A DNA stretch of 64,000 bases from Micromonospora echinospora. GTDB lineage: Bacteria > Actinomycetota > Actinomycetes > Mycobacteriales > Micromonosporaceae. The notes beneath the pieces were generated by a model, which was not told the origin of the DNA, ran no database searches, and saw only the letters and a list, made by a program, of their open reading frames with translations. Location: contig NZ_LT607413.1 of the NCBI RefSeq assembly GCF_900091495.1, positions 4,417,001 to 4,481,000 on the forward strand, in the 5' to 3' direction. The translations under genes and the position numbers were made by a program. Below, one piece after another: positions 1 through 8,709 of the stretch (position 1 is the stretch's first letter; every line of letters begins with the position of its first letter).

Positions 1-1
1 C

Positions 2-493
2 CTGATCATCCTGGTGGTCATCGGGGTGCGGAACCTGGAGCGCAGCCGGGTCGGCCGGGCCTGGGTGTCCATCCGGGAGGACGAGGACGCCGCCCAGCTC
101 ATGGGTGTGCCGACGTTCAAGTTCAAGCTGTGGGCGTTCGCCGCGGGTGCGGCCATCGCCGGCCTGGCCGGGGCGCTGTTCGCGGGTAAGCAGAACTTCG
201 TCAACTCGCAGAACTTCGAACTGCTCAACTCGATCATCATCCTGGCGGCGGTGATCTTCGGCGGCTCGGGCAACATCGTCGGCGCGATCGTCGGCGGTGG
301 CCTGGTCGCGTACATGATCGAGCGGTTCCGTGGCATCGAGCTGTTCGGAGTCGAGCTGTACGAGTACCGGTTCCTCTTCTTCGGCCTGGTCCTCGTCATC
401 ATGATGATCTTCCGGCCGGAGGGCCTGATCCCGAACCGGCGACGAGCGGCGGAGTTCAAGGATCGCCGCAAGGAGGTGACCGTCGGTGAGTGA
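2..493 (+). CDS. livM: Branched-chain amino acid ABC permease LivM, 3' part
   Basis: Carboxy-terminal part (about 163 residues) of an inner-membrane permease of the LivM family; its start lies before the window. The frame is open from base 2. It shows hydrophobic membrane segments and the late-family pattern GGSGNIVGAIVGG followed by a last helix and the tail MIFRPEGLIPNRRR, which is typical of LivM ends. It would form the translocation pore for leucine, isoleucine, valine or related substrates together with LivH and the two ATPases that follow. Its stop overlaps the start of livG by 8 nt, so the genes are translationally coupled. Substrate is inferred from family only. Confidence 0.93.
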   Translation: MIILVVIGVRNLERSRVGRAWVSIREDEDAAQLMGVPTFKFKLWAFAAGAAIAGLAGALFAGKQNFVNSQNFELLNSIIILAAVIFGGSGNIVGAIVGGGLVAYMIERFRGIELFGVELYEYRFLFFGLVLVIMMIFRPEGLIPNRRRAAEFKDRRKEVTVGE

Positions 494-1331
494 GACCGAG
501 CAGAAGCCGGTCGTGCCGGCGCAGGCGACCGCGCCGGCCGCCGAGACGCTGCCGAACCGCGAGCCGCTGCTGGAGGTGGACAACGTCACGCTCCGCTTCG
601 GCGGCGTGGTGGCGTTGGACCAGGTGGACTTCACCCTCTACAAGGGTGAGATCCTCGGCCTGATCGGCCCCAACGGGGCCGGCAAGACCACCTGCTTCAA
701 CGCGATGACCGGCATCTACCAGCCCACCGAGGGCCAGATCCGGTTCCGGGGCGAGAAGATCAGCGGCAAGAAGCGGCACCAGATCACCAAGATGGGCATG
801 GCGCGGACGTTCCAGAACATCCGCCTGTTCCCGGAGATGACCGCCCTGGAGAACGTGCAGGTCGGCGCGGACGCGCACCACAAGACCAGCGTGATCTCGG
901 CGCTGTTCCGGCTGCCCCGGCACCGCCGGGAGGAACGCGAGGGCCGGGAGAAGGCCGAGCGGCTGCTGGAGTTCGTCGGCATCCCGCACCGGCTGCACGA
1001 GTACGCCCGCAACCTCTCCTACGGCGAGCAGCGGCGGCTGGAGATCGCCCGGGCGCTGGCCACCGACCCGGTGCTGCTCTGCCTGGACGAGCCGGCCGCC
1101 GGCTTCAACCCGGCGGAGAAGGAGGAACTGCTCCAGCTCATCCGGCAGGTCCGCGACAAGGGCGTGACCGTGCTGCTGATCGAGCACGACATGCGGCTGG
1201 TCATGGGCGTCACCGACCGGATCGTGGTGCTGGAGTTCGGGAAGAAGATCGCCGAGGGGCTCCCCGCCGAGGTGCGGGAGAACCCGAAGGTGATCGCGGC
1301 GTACCTGGGGGTGCCGGACGATGCTGCTTGA
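486..1331 (+). CDS. livG: Branched-chain amino acid ABC transporter ATPase LivG
   Basis: A 281-residue cytoplasmic ATPase that powers the Liv permease. Walker A GPNGAGKT lies at residues 61-68, the signature LSYGEQRRLEIARAL near 178, and Walker B LLCLDEPAAG just after it. The LivG-type long insert between Walker A and the signature (residues about 95-165) distinguishes it from the shorter LivF. It has an N-terminal extension of about 28 residues rich in Ala, Pro and Glu. The GTG start at 486 is chosen because it overlaps the end of livM; the stop overlaps livF by 11 nt. It belongs to one transcription unit with livM and livF. Confidence 0.95.
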   Translation: MSETEQKPVVPAQATAPAAETLPNREPLLEVDNVTLRFGGVVALDQVDFTLYKGEILGLIGPNGAGKTTCFNAMTGIYQPTEGQIRFRGEKISGKKRHQITKMGMARTFQNIRLFPEMTALENVQVGADAHHKTSVISALFRLPRHRREEREGREKAERLLEFVGIPHRLHEYARNLSYGEQRRLEIARALATDPVLLCLDEPAAGFNPAEKEELLQLIRQVRDKGVTVLLIEHDMRLVMGVTDRIVVLEFGKKIAEGLPAEVRENPKVIAAYLGVPDDAA

Positions 1332-2031
1332 GATCGAGGACATGAGCCTGCTCTACGGGCGGATCAAGGCGCTGCACGGCATCAGCCTGACCGTCGACGA
1401 GGGCGAGGTCGTCGCGCTGATCGGCGCCAACGGCGCCGGCAAGACGACCACCATGCGCGCCATCTCGGGCATCCGGCCGATCGCGTCCGGGCGGATCCGG
1501 TTCGCCGGCGAGGACATCTCCAAGCTCCGGGCCGACCTGCGGGTGCGGCGGGGGCTGTGCCAGGCGCCGGAGGGCCGGGGCATCTTCCCGGGCATGACGG
1601 TGCTGGACAACCTGGACATGGGCGCGTACACCCGCCGGGACCGGGCCGGCATCGCGCAGGACCTCAACCGGGTGCTGGAGCTGTTCCCGCGCCTGGCCGA
1701 GCGGCGCAAGCAGGCCGGCGGCACGCTCTCCGGCGGTGAGCAGCAGATGCTGGCCGTGGGGCGGGCGCTGATGAGCCGGCCGAAGCTGCTGTTGCTGGAC
1801 GAGCCGTCGATGGGTCTGGCCCCGATGCTGATCCAGCAGATCTTCTCGATCATCACGGAGATCAACCAGCAGGGCACCACCATCCTGCTCGTGGAGCAGA
1901 ACGCGCAGCAGGCCCTAGCCCGGGCGCACCGCGCGTACGTGCTGGAGACCGGCCGGATCGTCAAGAGCGGCACCGGCACCGAACTCCTGCACGACCCGGC
2001 CGTCAAAGAGGCGTACCTCGGCGTGGCCTGA
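1321..2031 (+). CDS. livF: Branched-chain amino acid ABC transporter ATPase LivF
   Basis: A 236-residue ATPase, the second nucleotide-binding subunit of the Liv importer. Walker A GANGAGKT is at residues 35-42, the signature LSGGEQQMLAVGRAL near 138, and Walker B LLLLDEPSMGLAP follows; the EPSMGLAP wording is characteristic of LivF. Length matches the family (about 230-240). ATG at 1321 lies inside the end of livG, an 11-nt overlap that indicates coupling. No terminator is visible between this gene and the next ABC system 36 nt downstream. Confidence 0.95.
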   Translation: MLLEIEDMSLLYGRIKALHGISLTVDEGEVVALIGANGAGKTTTMRAISGIRPIASGRIRFAGEDISKLRADLRVRRGLCQAPEGRGIFPGMTVLDNLDMGAYTRRDRAGIAQDLNRVLELFPRLAERRKQAGGTLSGGEQQMLAVGRALMSRPKLLLLDEPSMGLAPMLIQQIFSIITEINQQGTTILLVEQNAQQALARAHRAYVLETGRIVKSGTGTELLHDPAVKEAYLGVA

Positions 2032-2067
2032 CCGGCCCGTCACCCCTCATTCCCAAGGAGTCCACAC

Positions 2068-2976
2068 ATGTTCAGGACCAACGGAGGTCGCCGCGCGCTG
2101 CTCGGCGCCGCCGGCGCGGTGCTGCTCACCCTTCCGCTCGCCGCGTGCGGCGAGAAGGAGGAGACCGGGAACGAGCCCGGTTCCGGCCCCTCGGTCAGCG
2201 CGTCGGTCGACGCGGCGCTGGCCGCCAAGGTGCCGGACGCGATCAAGGCCGACGGTGTGATCAAGGTCGGTACCGACTCCACGTACGCCCCGGCGGAGTA
2301 CCTCGACACCGACGGCAAGACGGTGATCGGCTTCGACATCGACCTGTTCAACGCGGTGGCCCAGAAGCTCGGCCTGAAGGCCGAGTACGAGTCCGCCCCG
2401 TTCGACGCGATCCTGCCCGCCGTCTCCTCCGGCAAGTACGAGATCGGTGTCTCGTCGTTCACCATCAACGCCGAGCGCGTGCAGAGCGTGCACATGGTCA
2501 GCTACTACTCGGCGGGCACCCAGTGGCTGGCCAAGGCCGGCGCCTCGATCGACATCGAGAACGCCTGCGGCAAGAAGGTCGCGGTGCAGACCGGCGCGGT
2601 GCAGGTCGACGACCTCAACACCCGGTCGAAGAAGTGCACCGACGCGGGCAAGCCGGCCATCACCATCGACCAGTACCAGGGCCAGAGCGACGCGACCGCC
2701 GCCGTGGTCAGCGGCAAGAACGACGCGATGCTCGCCGACTCGCCCGCCGTGGCGTACGCGGTGAAGCAGAGCAACGGCCAGCTCCAGCTCGTCGGGGACA
2801 TCTACGAGTCGGCCCCGTACGGCTACGCGGTGAACAAGGAGCAGCAGGCCTTCGCCGAGGTGCTGAAGGAGGCCGTGCAGGCGGTCATCGACGATGGCAC
2901 GTACGAGGCGGCCCTGAAGAAGTGGGGCGTCGAGGGCGGCGGCATCAAGACCTCCGCACTGAACCCGACCAGCTGA
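2068..2976 (+). CDS. Polar amino acid ABC transporter substrate-binding lipoprotein
   Basis: A 302-residue extracellular solute-binding protein of family 3, anchored as a lipoprotein. The N-terminal signal ends in the lipobox LPLAAC with the lipidated Cys near residue 27. The mature part shows the family 3 pattern IKVGTDSTYAPAEY, GFDIDLFNAVAQKLG and the hinge region SGKNDAMLADSPAVAYAV. It should capture glutamate, glutamine, another polar amino acid or an opine-like compound and hand it to the permease encoded next; the exact ligand cannot be read from sequence. A Shine-Dalgarno AAGGAG lies 7 nt before ATG. First gene of a three-gene set that directly follows livF. Confidence 0.92.
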   Translation: MFRTNGGRRALLGAAGAVLLTLPLAACGEKEETGNEPGSGPSVSASVDAALAAKVPDAIKADGVIKVGTDSTYAPAEYLDTDGKTVIGFDIDLFNAVAQKLGLKAEYESAPFDAILPAVSSGKYEIGVSSFTINAERVQSVHMVSYYSAGTQWLAKAGASIDIENACGKKVAVQTGAVQVDDLNTRSKKCTDAGKPAITIDQYQGQSDATAAVVSGKNDAMLADSPAVAYAVKQSNGQLQLVGDIYESAPYGYAVNKEQQAFAEVLKEAVQAVIDDGTYEAALKKWGVEGGGIKTSALNPTS

Positions 2977-2978
2977 CC

Positions 2979-3962
2979 ATGTCGGTCGGAACGGAACCAA
3001 CCGAGCGGGCACGGCCGGAACCCATCCGCGCCGTGCCCGTGCGGCGTCCCGGGCGGTGGATCGCGGTCTTCGTCATCGGGGTGCTGGTGGCCATGTTCGT
3101 GCACCTGCTGGTGACGAACAAGGCGTTCAACTGGTCCTTCATGGTCGACGAGATGTTCCGCCCGGCGATCATCGAGGGACTGCGCGGCACCATCGCGCTG
3201 ACCGTGCTGGCCATGCTGATCGGCGTGGTGCTCGGCATCGTCGTCGCGATCATGCGGCTGTCGGAGAACCCGATCCTGCGTGGCGTCTCCTGGGTCTACA
3301 CCTGGTTCTTCCGGGCGGTGCCCCGGCTGGTGCTGGCGATCCTCTTCGGCAACCTGGGCATTCTCTGGTCCCGGATCGAGGTCGGGCTCCCCTTCGACCG
3401 CCAGATCGGCGCGCTCTTCGGCGTGGACGACTTCGAGGCCCGGCTCTTCGGCTTCTCCGCCGTCGACATCCTCACCGGCTTCGTCGCCGGCATGCTGGCG
3501 CTCGGCCTCTCCGAGGCGGCGTACATGGCGGAGATCGTCCGGGCCGGCATCCAGTCCGTCGACGAGGGGCAGACCGAGGCGGCCCAGGCGCTCGGCCTGC
3601 GCCGGTCGCAGATCCTGCGCCGGATCGTCCTGCCCCAGGCGATGCGGGTGATCATCCCGCCGACCGGCAACGAGACCATCGCGATGCTGAAGGACACCTC
3701 GCTGGTGGCCTTCGTGCCGGTCTCCACCGAGCTGTTCTTCCAGCTCCGGGGCGTCGGCACCCGGACCTTCCAGGTCTTCCCGATGTACGTGGCGGCCTGC
3801 CTGTGGTACCTGCTGCTCACCAGCGTGCTGCTGGTCGGGCAGTACTACCTGGAACGGCACTTCTCCCGGGGCGTCGGTCGCAGCGCGCGGGCGAAGACGA
3901 AGCTGCGCGGGATGACCGCCGAGACCGGCGGCCGGACCGGAGGGGTGGTCAAGGGTGACTGA
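2979..3962 (+). CDS. Polar amino acid ABC transporter permease (His/Glu/Gln/Arg type)
   Basis: A 327-residue integral membrane permease. After a roughly 25-residue cytoplasmic head it has about six hydrophobic segments. The family signature is clear: [20 protein letters not shown] followed by [13 protein letters not shown] and the loop [14 protein letters not shown], the EAA-type contact with the ATPase. ATG at 2979 starts 2 nt after the stop of the binding protein; longer readings in this frame run into the upstream gene in the wrong frame and are not used. It overlaps the following ATPase gene by 8 nt. Confidence 0.93.
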   Translation: MSVGTEPTERARPEPIRAVPVRRPGRWIAVFVIGVLVAMFVHLLVTNKAFNWSFMVDEMFRPAIIEGLRGTIALTVLAMLIGVVLGIVVAIMRLSENPILRGVSWVYTWFFRAVPRLVLAILFGNLGILWSRIEVGLPFDRQIGALFGVDDFEARLFGFSAVDILTGFVAGMLALGLSEAAYMAEIVRAGIQSVDEGQTEAAQALGLRRSQILRRIVLPQAMRVIIPPTGNETIAMLKDTSLVAFVPVSTELFFQLRGVGTRTFQVFPMYVAACLWYLLLTSVLLVGQYYLERHFSRGVGRSARAKTKLRGMTAETGGRTGGVVKGD

Positions 3963-4812
3963 GGTGACCGCGAAGCAGTCCGACGGGGCCGGCGGCGACG
4001 GTGTCCCGGCCTCGGCCGGCACGGCGACCGGGGCATCGGCCGGCACGGCCACCGACCTGATGGTCCGGGCCGAGCAGGTGCACAAGTCGTTCGGGTCGGT
4101 CGAGGTGCTCAAGGGCATCGACCTGGAGGTGCGCTCGGGCGAGGTGTGCTGTCTGCTCGGCCCGTCCGGCTCCGGGAAGTCCACCTTCCTGCGCTGCATC
4201 AACCACCTGGAGAAGATCAACGCCGGCCGGATCTGGGTGGACGGCGAACTGATCGGCTACCGGGAACGCGGCGGCAAGCTGCACGAGATGCGGGAGAAGG
4301 AGGTCGCCGCCCAGCGCCAGGCCATCGGCATGGTGTTCCAACGGTTCAACCTCTTCCCGCACATGACCGTCCTGGAGAACGTCGTCGAGGCGCCGGTGCT
4401 GCTCGGCCGGGAGAAGAAGGCGGCGGCCCGGGAACGTGCCGCCGCGCTGCTGGACCGGGTCGGCCTCAGCGACAAGCTCGGCAACTACCCCGGCCAGCTC
4501 TCCGGCGGCCAGCAGCAGCGGGTCGCCATCGCCCGGGCGCTGGCCATGCGGCCGAAGCTGATGCTTTTCGACGAGCCGACCAGCGCGCTCGACCCGGAAC
4601 TGGTCGGCGAGGTGCTCGACGTGATGAAGGACCTGGCCCGCGACGGCATGACGATGATCGTGGTCACCCACGAGATCGGCTTCGCCCGGGAGGTCGGCGA
4701 CTCGCTGGTCTTCATGGACGGCGGGGTCGTGGTGGAGTCCGGTCCGCCCCGGGAGGTGCTGGCCAACCCCCGGCACAGCCGTACCCGGGACTTCCTGGCC
4801 CGGGTGCTGTGA
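3955..4812 (+). CDS. Polar amino acid ABC transporter ATPase (GlnQ-like)
   Basis: A 285-residue ATPase of the GlnQ/HisP class. An Ala/Gly/Thr-rich stretch of about 35 residues precedes the ABC domain. Walker [10 protein letters not shown] is near residue 67, the Q-loop region [15 protein letters not shown] is typical of the amino acid importers, the signature is [19 protein letters not shown], and Walker B is [22 protein letters not shown] start at 3955 overlaps the permease stop by 8 nt. It is the last gene of the unit; a 15-bp hairpin follows at once. Confidence 0.93.
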   Translation: MTEVTAKQSDGAGGDGVPASAGTATGASAGTATDLMVRAEQVHKSFGSVEVLKGIDLEVRSGEVCCLLGPSGSGKSTFLRCINHLEKINAGRIWVDGELIGYRERGGKLHEMREKEVAAQRQAIGMVFQRFNLFPHMTVLENVVEAPVLLGREKKAAARERAAALLDRVGLSDKLGNYPGQLSGGQQQRVAIARALAMRPKLMLFDEPTSALDPELVGEVLDVMKDLARDGMTMIVVTHEIGFAREVGDSLVFMDGGVVVESGPPREVLANPRHSRTRDFLARVL

Positions 4813-4815
4813 CGC

Positions 4816-4852
4816 CGGGTGCCGCGGCGGGAACCGACCGCCGCGGCACCCG
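4816..4852 (+). terminator. Terminator hairpin after the amino acid ABC operon
   Basis: Perfect 15-bp inverted repeat (arms 4816-4830 and 4838-4852, 7-nt loop) starting 3 nt after the ATPase stop. There is no T tract, as is common in high-GC actinobacteria. It separates the transporter operon from polA. Confidence 0.8.
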
Positions 4853-4899
4853 CAGCACGCGGCGGGCCGGTCGCACCGGGCGCTGTCGGGGGTACGGAC

Positions 4900-4905
4900 T
4901 AGAGT
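4900..4905 (+). promoter_or_regulatory. -10 hexamer of polA (leaderless)
   Basis: TAGAGT lies 7 nt before the GTG of polA, which places the transcription start on or next to the start codon. No Shine-Dalgarno is seen. No convincing -35. Confidence 0.6.
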
Positions 4906-4912
4906 CGCGTGC

Positions 4913-7612
4913 GTGACAGCTACGACCCCCCGCCTGCTCCTCGTCGACGGCCACTCCCTGGCCTACCGGGCCTTCTTCGCCCTGCCGGTGGAGAACTTCT
5001 CCACCACGACCGGGCAGCCGACAAACGCGGTCTACGGCTTCACCTCGATGCTGATCAACGTGCTCCGCGACGAGCAGCCCACCCACCTCGCGGTCGCCTT
5101 CGACGTCTCCCGCCGGTCCTTCCGCACCGAGAAGTACGCCGAGTACAAGGCCGGCCGGTCGGAGACCCCGGCCGACTTCGTCGGCCAGGTCAGCCTGGTC
5201 AAGGAGGTCCTCGCCGCGCTGCGCGTCCCGGTGGTCGAGAAGGAGGGGTACGAGGCCGACGACGTCATCGCCACCCTCGCCTGCCAGGCCCGCGACCAGG
5301 GCATGTCGGTGCTGATCTCCACCGGCGACCGGGACGCCTTCCAGCTCGTCGACGACAAGATCACCGTGCTCTACCCCCGTAAGGGCGTCTCCGACCTGGC
5401 CCGGATGGACGCCGACGCGGTCGAGGCGAAGTACGGCGTCCCCCCGCAGCGCTACCGGGACCTCGCCGCGCTGGTCGGCGAGACCAGCGACAACCTCCCC
5501 GGCGTGCCCGGCGTCGGCCCGAAGACCGCCGCCAAGTGGATCAACCTGTACGGCGGGGTGGAGGGGGTCGTCGCGCAGGCCGACCAGATCAAGGGCAAGG
5601 CCGGCGACAGCCTGCGGGAGCGGCTCGCCGACGTGCTCCGCAACTACGACCTGAACCGCCTGGTCGCCGACCTCGACCTGCCGCTGCGGGCCGAGGACAC
5701 CCGCTGGACCGGCTGGGACCGGGAGGCCGTGCACCAGGTCTTCGACACGCTCCAGTTCCGCATCCTGCGGGACCGGCTCTACCAGTACCTCGAGGCGGTC
5801 GAGCCGGAGGCCGAGGCCGGCTTCGAGCTGACCGGCGAGGTGCTCACCGAGCCGGGTGCCCTGGCGCGGTGGCTGGCCGACCACGCGTCGACCGACACGC
5901 CGGTCGGGTTGGCGGTCAAGCTCGACACCGGTCCGAACCGCCGGCACACCGCCTCCGTCCTCGGGCTGGCCCTGGCCACCGGGACGGGCGCGGCGGCCTG
6001 GTGCGACCCGGCGAAGCTGGGCACCGAGGACGAGTCGGCGCTGGCGGCCTGGCTGACCGACGCCGAGCGGCCGAAGGTGCTGCACGACAGCAAGCCCGCC
6101 GTGCTGGCCCTCGCCGCGCACGGCTGGACCCTGGCCGGCATCCACCGGGACACCCAGATCGCCGCCTACCTGGCCCGCCCCGACCAGCGTTCGTACGACC
6201 TGACCGACCTGGCGCTGCGCTACCTACACCGGGAACTGCGGGTGGACGCCCCGGAGTCCGGCCAGCTCACCCTGGAGGGGTTCGGCGACGACGGTCAGGC
6301 CGAACAGAACCTCATGCTCCACGCCCGGGCCACCCTGGACCTGGCCGAGGCGATCGACGCCGAGCTGTCCCGCGACGGCGAGCAGTCCGCCCGGCTGATG
6401 GCCGGGGTGGAGTTGCCGCTGATGCGGGTGCTGGCCGCGATGGAACGGATCGGCATCGCCGCCGACACCGACTACCTGCACGAGCTGGAGGCGCACTTCG
6501 CCGGTGAGGTGAAGGGCGCCGCGCAGGCCGCGTACGCCGAGATCGGGCGGGAGTTCAACCTCGGGTCGCCGAAGCAGCTCCAGGAGATCCTCTTCGGTGA
6601 GCTGGGCCTGCCCAAGACCAAGAAGATCAAGACCGGGTACACCACCGACGCGGACGCCCTCGGGTGGCTCTTCGCGCAGACCCAGCACCCGGTCCTGGCC
6701 CACCTGCTGCGGCACCGGGACGTCGCCAAGCTCAAGGTGACCGTCGACGGCCTGCTCAAGGCGGTCTCCGACGACGGGCGTATCCACACCACCTTCAACC
6801 AGACGGTGGCCGCGACCGGCCGGCTCTCCTCCACCGAGCCCAACCTCCAGAACATCCCGATCCGCACCGAGGAAGGACGGCGGATCCGCCGGGCGTTCGT
6901 CGTCGGCGAGGGGTACGACTGCCTGCTCACCGCCGACTACAGCCAGATCGAGATGCGGATCATGGCGCATCTGTCCTCGGACGAGAAGCTGATCGACGCG
7001 TTCAACTCCGGGGCCGACTTCCACGCCGTCACCGCCTCGTCCGTGTTCGGCGTGCCGGTCGGGGAGGTCACCGCCGACCAGCGGCGCAAGATCAAGGCGA
7101 TGAACTACGGCCTGGCGTACGGGCTCAGCGCATTCGGCCTCGCCCAGCAGCTCGGCATCAGCGCCGAGGAGGCCCGGAGCCTGATGGAGGACTACTTCGC
7201 CGGGTTCGGCGGGGTGCGCGACTACCTGCGCACGGTGGTCGACAAGGCCCGCCAGGACGGCTACACCTCCACCGTCCTCGGTCGTCGCCGCTACCTGCCC
7301 GACCTGGTCAGCGACAACCGGCAGCGCCGGGAGATGGCCGAGCGGATGGCGCTCAACGCCCCGATCCAGGGTTCCGCGGCCGACATCATCAAGCTCGCCA
7401 TGCTGCACGTCGACACGGCGCTGCGCGACGCCGGACTGCGCTCGCGGATGCTGTTGCAGGTGCACGACGAACTGGTCTTCGAGGTGGCCCCGGGGGAGCG
7501 GGAGGCGCTGGAGGCGCTGGTCCGGCGCGAGATGGGCGGGGCGTACCCGCTCTCGGTGCCGTTGGAGGTGTCCGTGGGCGACGGGCGGGACTGGAACAGC
7601 GCCGGCCACTGA
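4913..7612 (+). CDS. polA: DNA polymerase I
   Basis: An 899-residue DNA polymerase I for Okazaki fragment processing and repair synthesis. The N-terminal 5'-3' exonuclease domain (residues about 8-300) contains LLLVDGHSLAYRAFFAL, EADDVIATLA, STGDRDAFQLV and a helix-hairpin-helix (NLPGVPGVGPKTAAKW). The middle 3'-5' exonuclease-like domain (about 310-490) lacks the usual Asp-x-Glu metal ligands, reading VGLAVKLDTG instead, so proofreading is probably absent, as known for other actinobacterial PolA proteins. The polymerase domain has motif A DYSQIEMRIMAHLS, motif B RRKIKAMNYGLAYG and motif C VHDELVFEV. The GTG start fits the leaderless promoter just upstream. Length is normal. Confidence 0.98.
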   Translation: MTATTPRLLLVDGHSLAYRAFFALPVENFSTTTGQPTNAVYGFTSMLINVLRDEQPTHLAVAFDVSRRSFRTEKYAEYKAGRSETPADFVGQVSLVKEVLAALRVPVVEKEGYEADDVIATLACQARDQGMSVLISTGDRDAFQLVDDKITVLYPRKGVSDLARMDADAVEAKYGVPPQRYRDLAALVGETSDNLPGVPGVGPKTAAKWINLYGGVEGVVAQADQIKGKAGDSLRERLADVLRNYDLNRLVADLDLPLRAEDTRWTGWDREAVHQVFDTLQFRILRDRLYQYLEAVEPEAEAGFELTGEVLTEPGALARWLADHASTDTPVGLAVKLDTGPNRRHTASVLGLALATGTGAAAWCDPAKLGTEDESALAAWLTDAERPKVLHDSKPAVLALAAHGWTLAGIHRDTQIAAYLARPDQRSYDLTDLALRYLHRELRVDAPESGQLTLEGFGDDGQAEQNLMLHARATLDLAEAIDAELSRDGEQSARLMAGVELPLMRVLAAMERIGIAADTDYLHELEAHFAGEVKGAAQAAYAEIGREFNLGSPKQLQEILFGELGLPKTKKIKTGYTTDADALGWLFAQTQHPVLAHLLRHRDVAKLKVTVDGLLKAVSDDGRIHTTFNQTVAATGRLSSTEPNLQNIPIRTEEGRRIRRAFVVGEGYDCLLTADYSQIEMRIMAHLSSDEKLIDAFNSGADFHAVTASSVFGVPVGEVTADQRRKIKAMNYGLAYGLSAFGLAQQLGISAEEARSLMEDYFAGFGGVRDYLRTVVDKARQDGYTSTVLGRRRYLPDLVSDNRQRREMAERMALNAPIQGSAADIIKLAMLHVDTALRDAGLRSRMLLQVHDELVFEVAPGEREALEALVRREMGGAYPLSVPLEVSVGDGRDWNSAGH

Positions 7613-7644
7613 CCGCGGTCCTGGTCCCGCGCACCTCGACCGTG

Positions 7645-7721
7645 CGTCGATCATGGAGTTCGAGTGCCGCACAAAACGCCGTCATCGCCACCGACCGGGC
7701 ACCATGACTCCATGATCGACG
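7645..7721. repeat. Dispersed palindromic element, family A, copy 1
   Basis: A 77-bp element bounded by the inverted repeats CGTCGATCATGGAGT (7645-7659) and its complement (7707-7721). The same termini occur at 54770-54833 with a different centre. It sits between the convergent genes polA and the DUF3140 gene. It encodes nothing and looks like a REP- or MITE-like dispersed repeat. Confidence 0.75.
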
Positions 7722-7754
7722 GGGTATGGGTGTCGCGAGCGTGGGTGGGTGGGT

Positions 7755-7828
7755 GGGGTTCCGGGCAGCCCGGCCCGCTCCGGGCGGTCAGGCTTGGTCC
7801 CTGCGCGGGCCGGGCTGCCCGGAACCCC
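7755..7828. repeat. Perfect 23-bp inverted repeat (possible bidirectional terminator)
   Basis: Arms 7755-7777 and 7806-7828 are exact complements over 23 bp, with a 28-nt loop. It lies between the convergent ends of polA and the DUF3140 gene, so a terminator role is likely; the arm length is unusually great for one. Together with the element before it and the tandem repeat after it, it fills the 306-bp gap, in which no gene is seen. Confidence 0.75.
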
Positions 7829-7872
7829 TGACGTGGTCCGGGTGGGTGACCAGTAGCCGGGCGGCCCGCACT

Positions 7873-7922
7873 CTGACCCGGTTCTGGTCGTGGCTACCTG
7901 ACCCGGTCCTGGTCGTGGCTAG
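7873..7922. repeat. 25-bp tandem direct repeat spanning the DUF3140 stop codon
   Basis: Two adjacent 25-bp units (7873-7897, 7898-7922) beginning CTGACCCGGT differ at two positions. The second unit contains the stop codon of the minus-strand gene ending at 7919. Confidence 0.85.
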
Positions 7923-8350
7923 CGGGACGGGCCGCGGCGGGATGGGGGCGGGGCGCCGTGGCGCTCCAGGGCACGGCGGGAGGGGCCGCCGGGCGGCGGC
8001 AGCGGCGCCTTGAGCGGGTCGTGGCCCCAGTTCATCAACGAGTACCGCCACTTCGTGTCGCGGACGTCGCCGGACGGGCGCTGGGCCATGTGCCGGTGGA
8101 CGTACCCGACGACCTTGCGCATGTGCTTGAAGTCGGCGGCGGAGAGTTCCGCGCGCTTGCGGCGCAGCAGGTCGACGATCTTCCGGCCGGACTCGTGCCC
8201 CACCGACTCGCCGCTCTGCTTGCCCTTCCTGCGCCAGCCGACGTGCTGGGACTCCTCCGTCTCCAGCCACTTCGACAGCTCGCCGGGTTTCATGTTCACC
8301 GCGTCGGTGAACTCCCGGTAGGTGTCCCGGTCCTGTTCATCGTTCTTCAT
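7919..8350 (-). CDS. DUF3140 family protein
   Basis: A 143-residue basic cytoplasmic protein. The core (residues 5-115: REFTDAVNMKPGELSKWLET, GRKIVDLLRRK, MRKVVGYVHRHMAQRP, TKWRYSLMNWGHDPL) matches the DUF3140 family known from actinobacteria, which has no established function. The last 25 residues are a Pro/Arg-rich tail. ATG at 8350 overlaps the preceding DUF2945 gene by 14 nt, so the two are coupled. The pairing of DUF2945 and DUF3140 is common in actinobacteria; a DNA- or chromatin-related role has been suggested only by context. No membrane segment or signal. Confidence 0.8.
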   Translation of the reverse strand: MKNDEQDRDTYREFTDAVNMKPGELSKWLETEESQHVGWRRKGKQSGESVGHESGRKIVDLLRRKRAELSAADFKHMRKVVGYVHRHMAQRPSGDVRDTKWRYSLMNWGHDPLKAPLPPPGGPSRRALERHGAPPPSRRGPSR

Positions 8351-8555
8351 GGCGCAACGCCTCCGGCTTGTGCGCGACGTCCCGGCCCGAGTCGTCGTTG
8401 CGGATGCGGTACTGCGGGTGCTCCGGGGACGCGTTCACCGCGTGTCCCCGCACGTGCGTCCGGTCGGTCAGTTTCTCCTTGACCACGCCGTGAGCCCGGC
8501 CGCTGTGGCTGGCCCAGGAGACGTGGTCGCCCTCGCGGAACTCCCTGTCGGCCAT
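8337..8555 (-). CDS. DUF2945 (tudor-like) small protein
   Basis: A 72-residue protein, MADREFREGDHVSW... to ...EALRHEER, matching the DUF2945 family, a small barrel also described as a hypervirulence-associated tudor-like domain. The stretch VSWASHSGRAHGVV and the motif YRIRNDDSGRDVAHKPEAL are typical. Function is unknown; the fold suggests binding of nucleic acid or a protein tail. The ATG at 8555 is used because the homologous core starts there; an open frame runs further upstream but consists of the repeat described at 8594. First gene of a two-gene unit with DUF3140. Confidence 0.75.
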   Translation of the reverse strand: MADREFREGDHVSWASHSGRAHGVVKEKLTDRTHVRGHAVNASPEHPQYRIRNDDSGRDVAHKPEALRHEER

Positions 8556-8593
8556 GCCCGCGGGTACCCGCCGGCGGTGCCCGGAAACCGGGC

Positions 8594-8709
8594 GCTGCCG
8601 CATCGGATCCGGACAGCGGGGGCCAGGTGATGTCGGGACGGGCTCGCCGCTGACCGGGGGAGCGTGACCCCGGACGGGGTGACCCGGACGGACAGCGGGT
8701 GCGACGTCA
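8594..8709. repeat. Direct repeat around the Uma2 gene, copy A
   Basis: About 116 bp highly similar to 9249-9371. Read on the minus strand it starts exactly at the stop codon of the Uma2 gene, continues through a spacer and then repeats the first codons of that gene (EPVPTSPGP, CPDPMRQ) before diverging into unrelated sequence. It looks like the 5' stub of a lost tandem Uma2 paralogue. Confidence 0.8.

Noticed and set aside
456..1343. Long open frames antisense to livG and to many other genes (for example 41790-44873 opposite uvrA, 15453-17279 opposite uvrB)
   Set aside because: High GC content leaves antisense frames open; these lack family similarity and ribosome sites, and their composition follows from the sense gene.
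5880..6400. Loss of proofreading residues in PolA as a novel defect
   Set aside because: The missing Asp-x-Glu is the normal state for many actinobacterial DNA polymerase I proteins.
7645..7721. tRNA or small RNA gene at the palindrome
   Set aside because: The inverted ends do not form a cloverleaf and the centre differs between copies.
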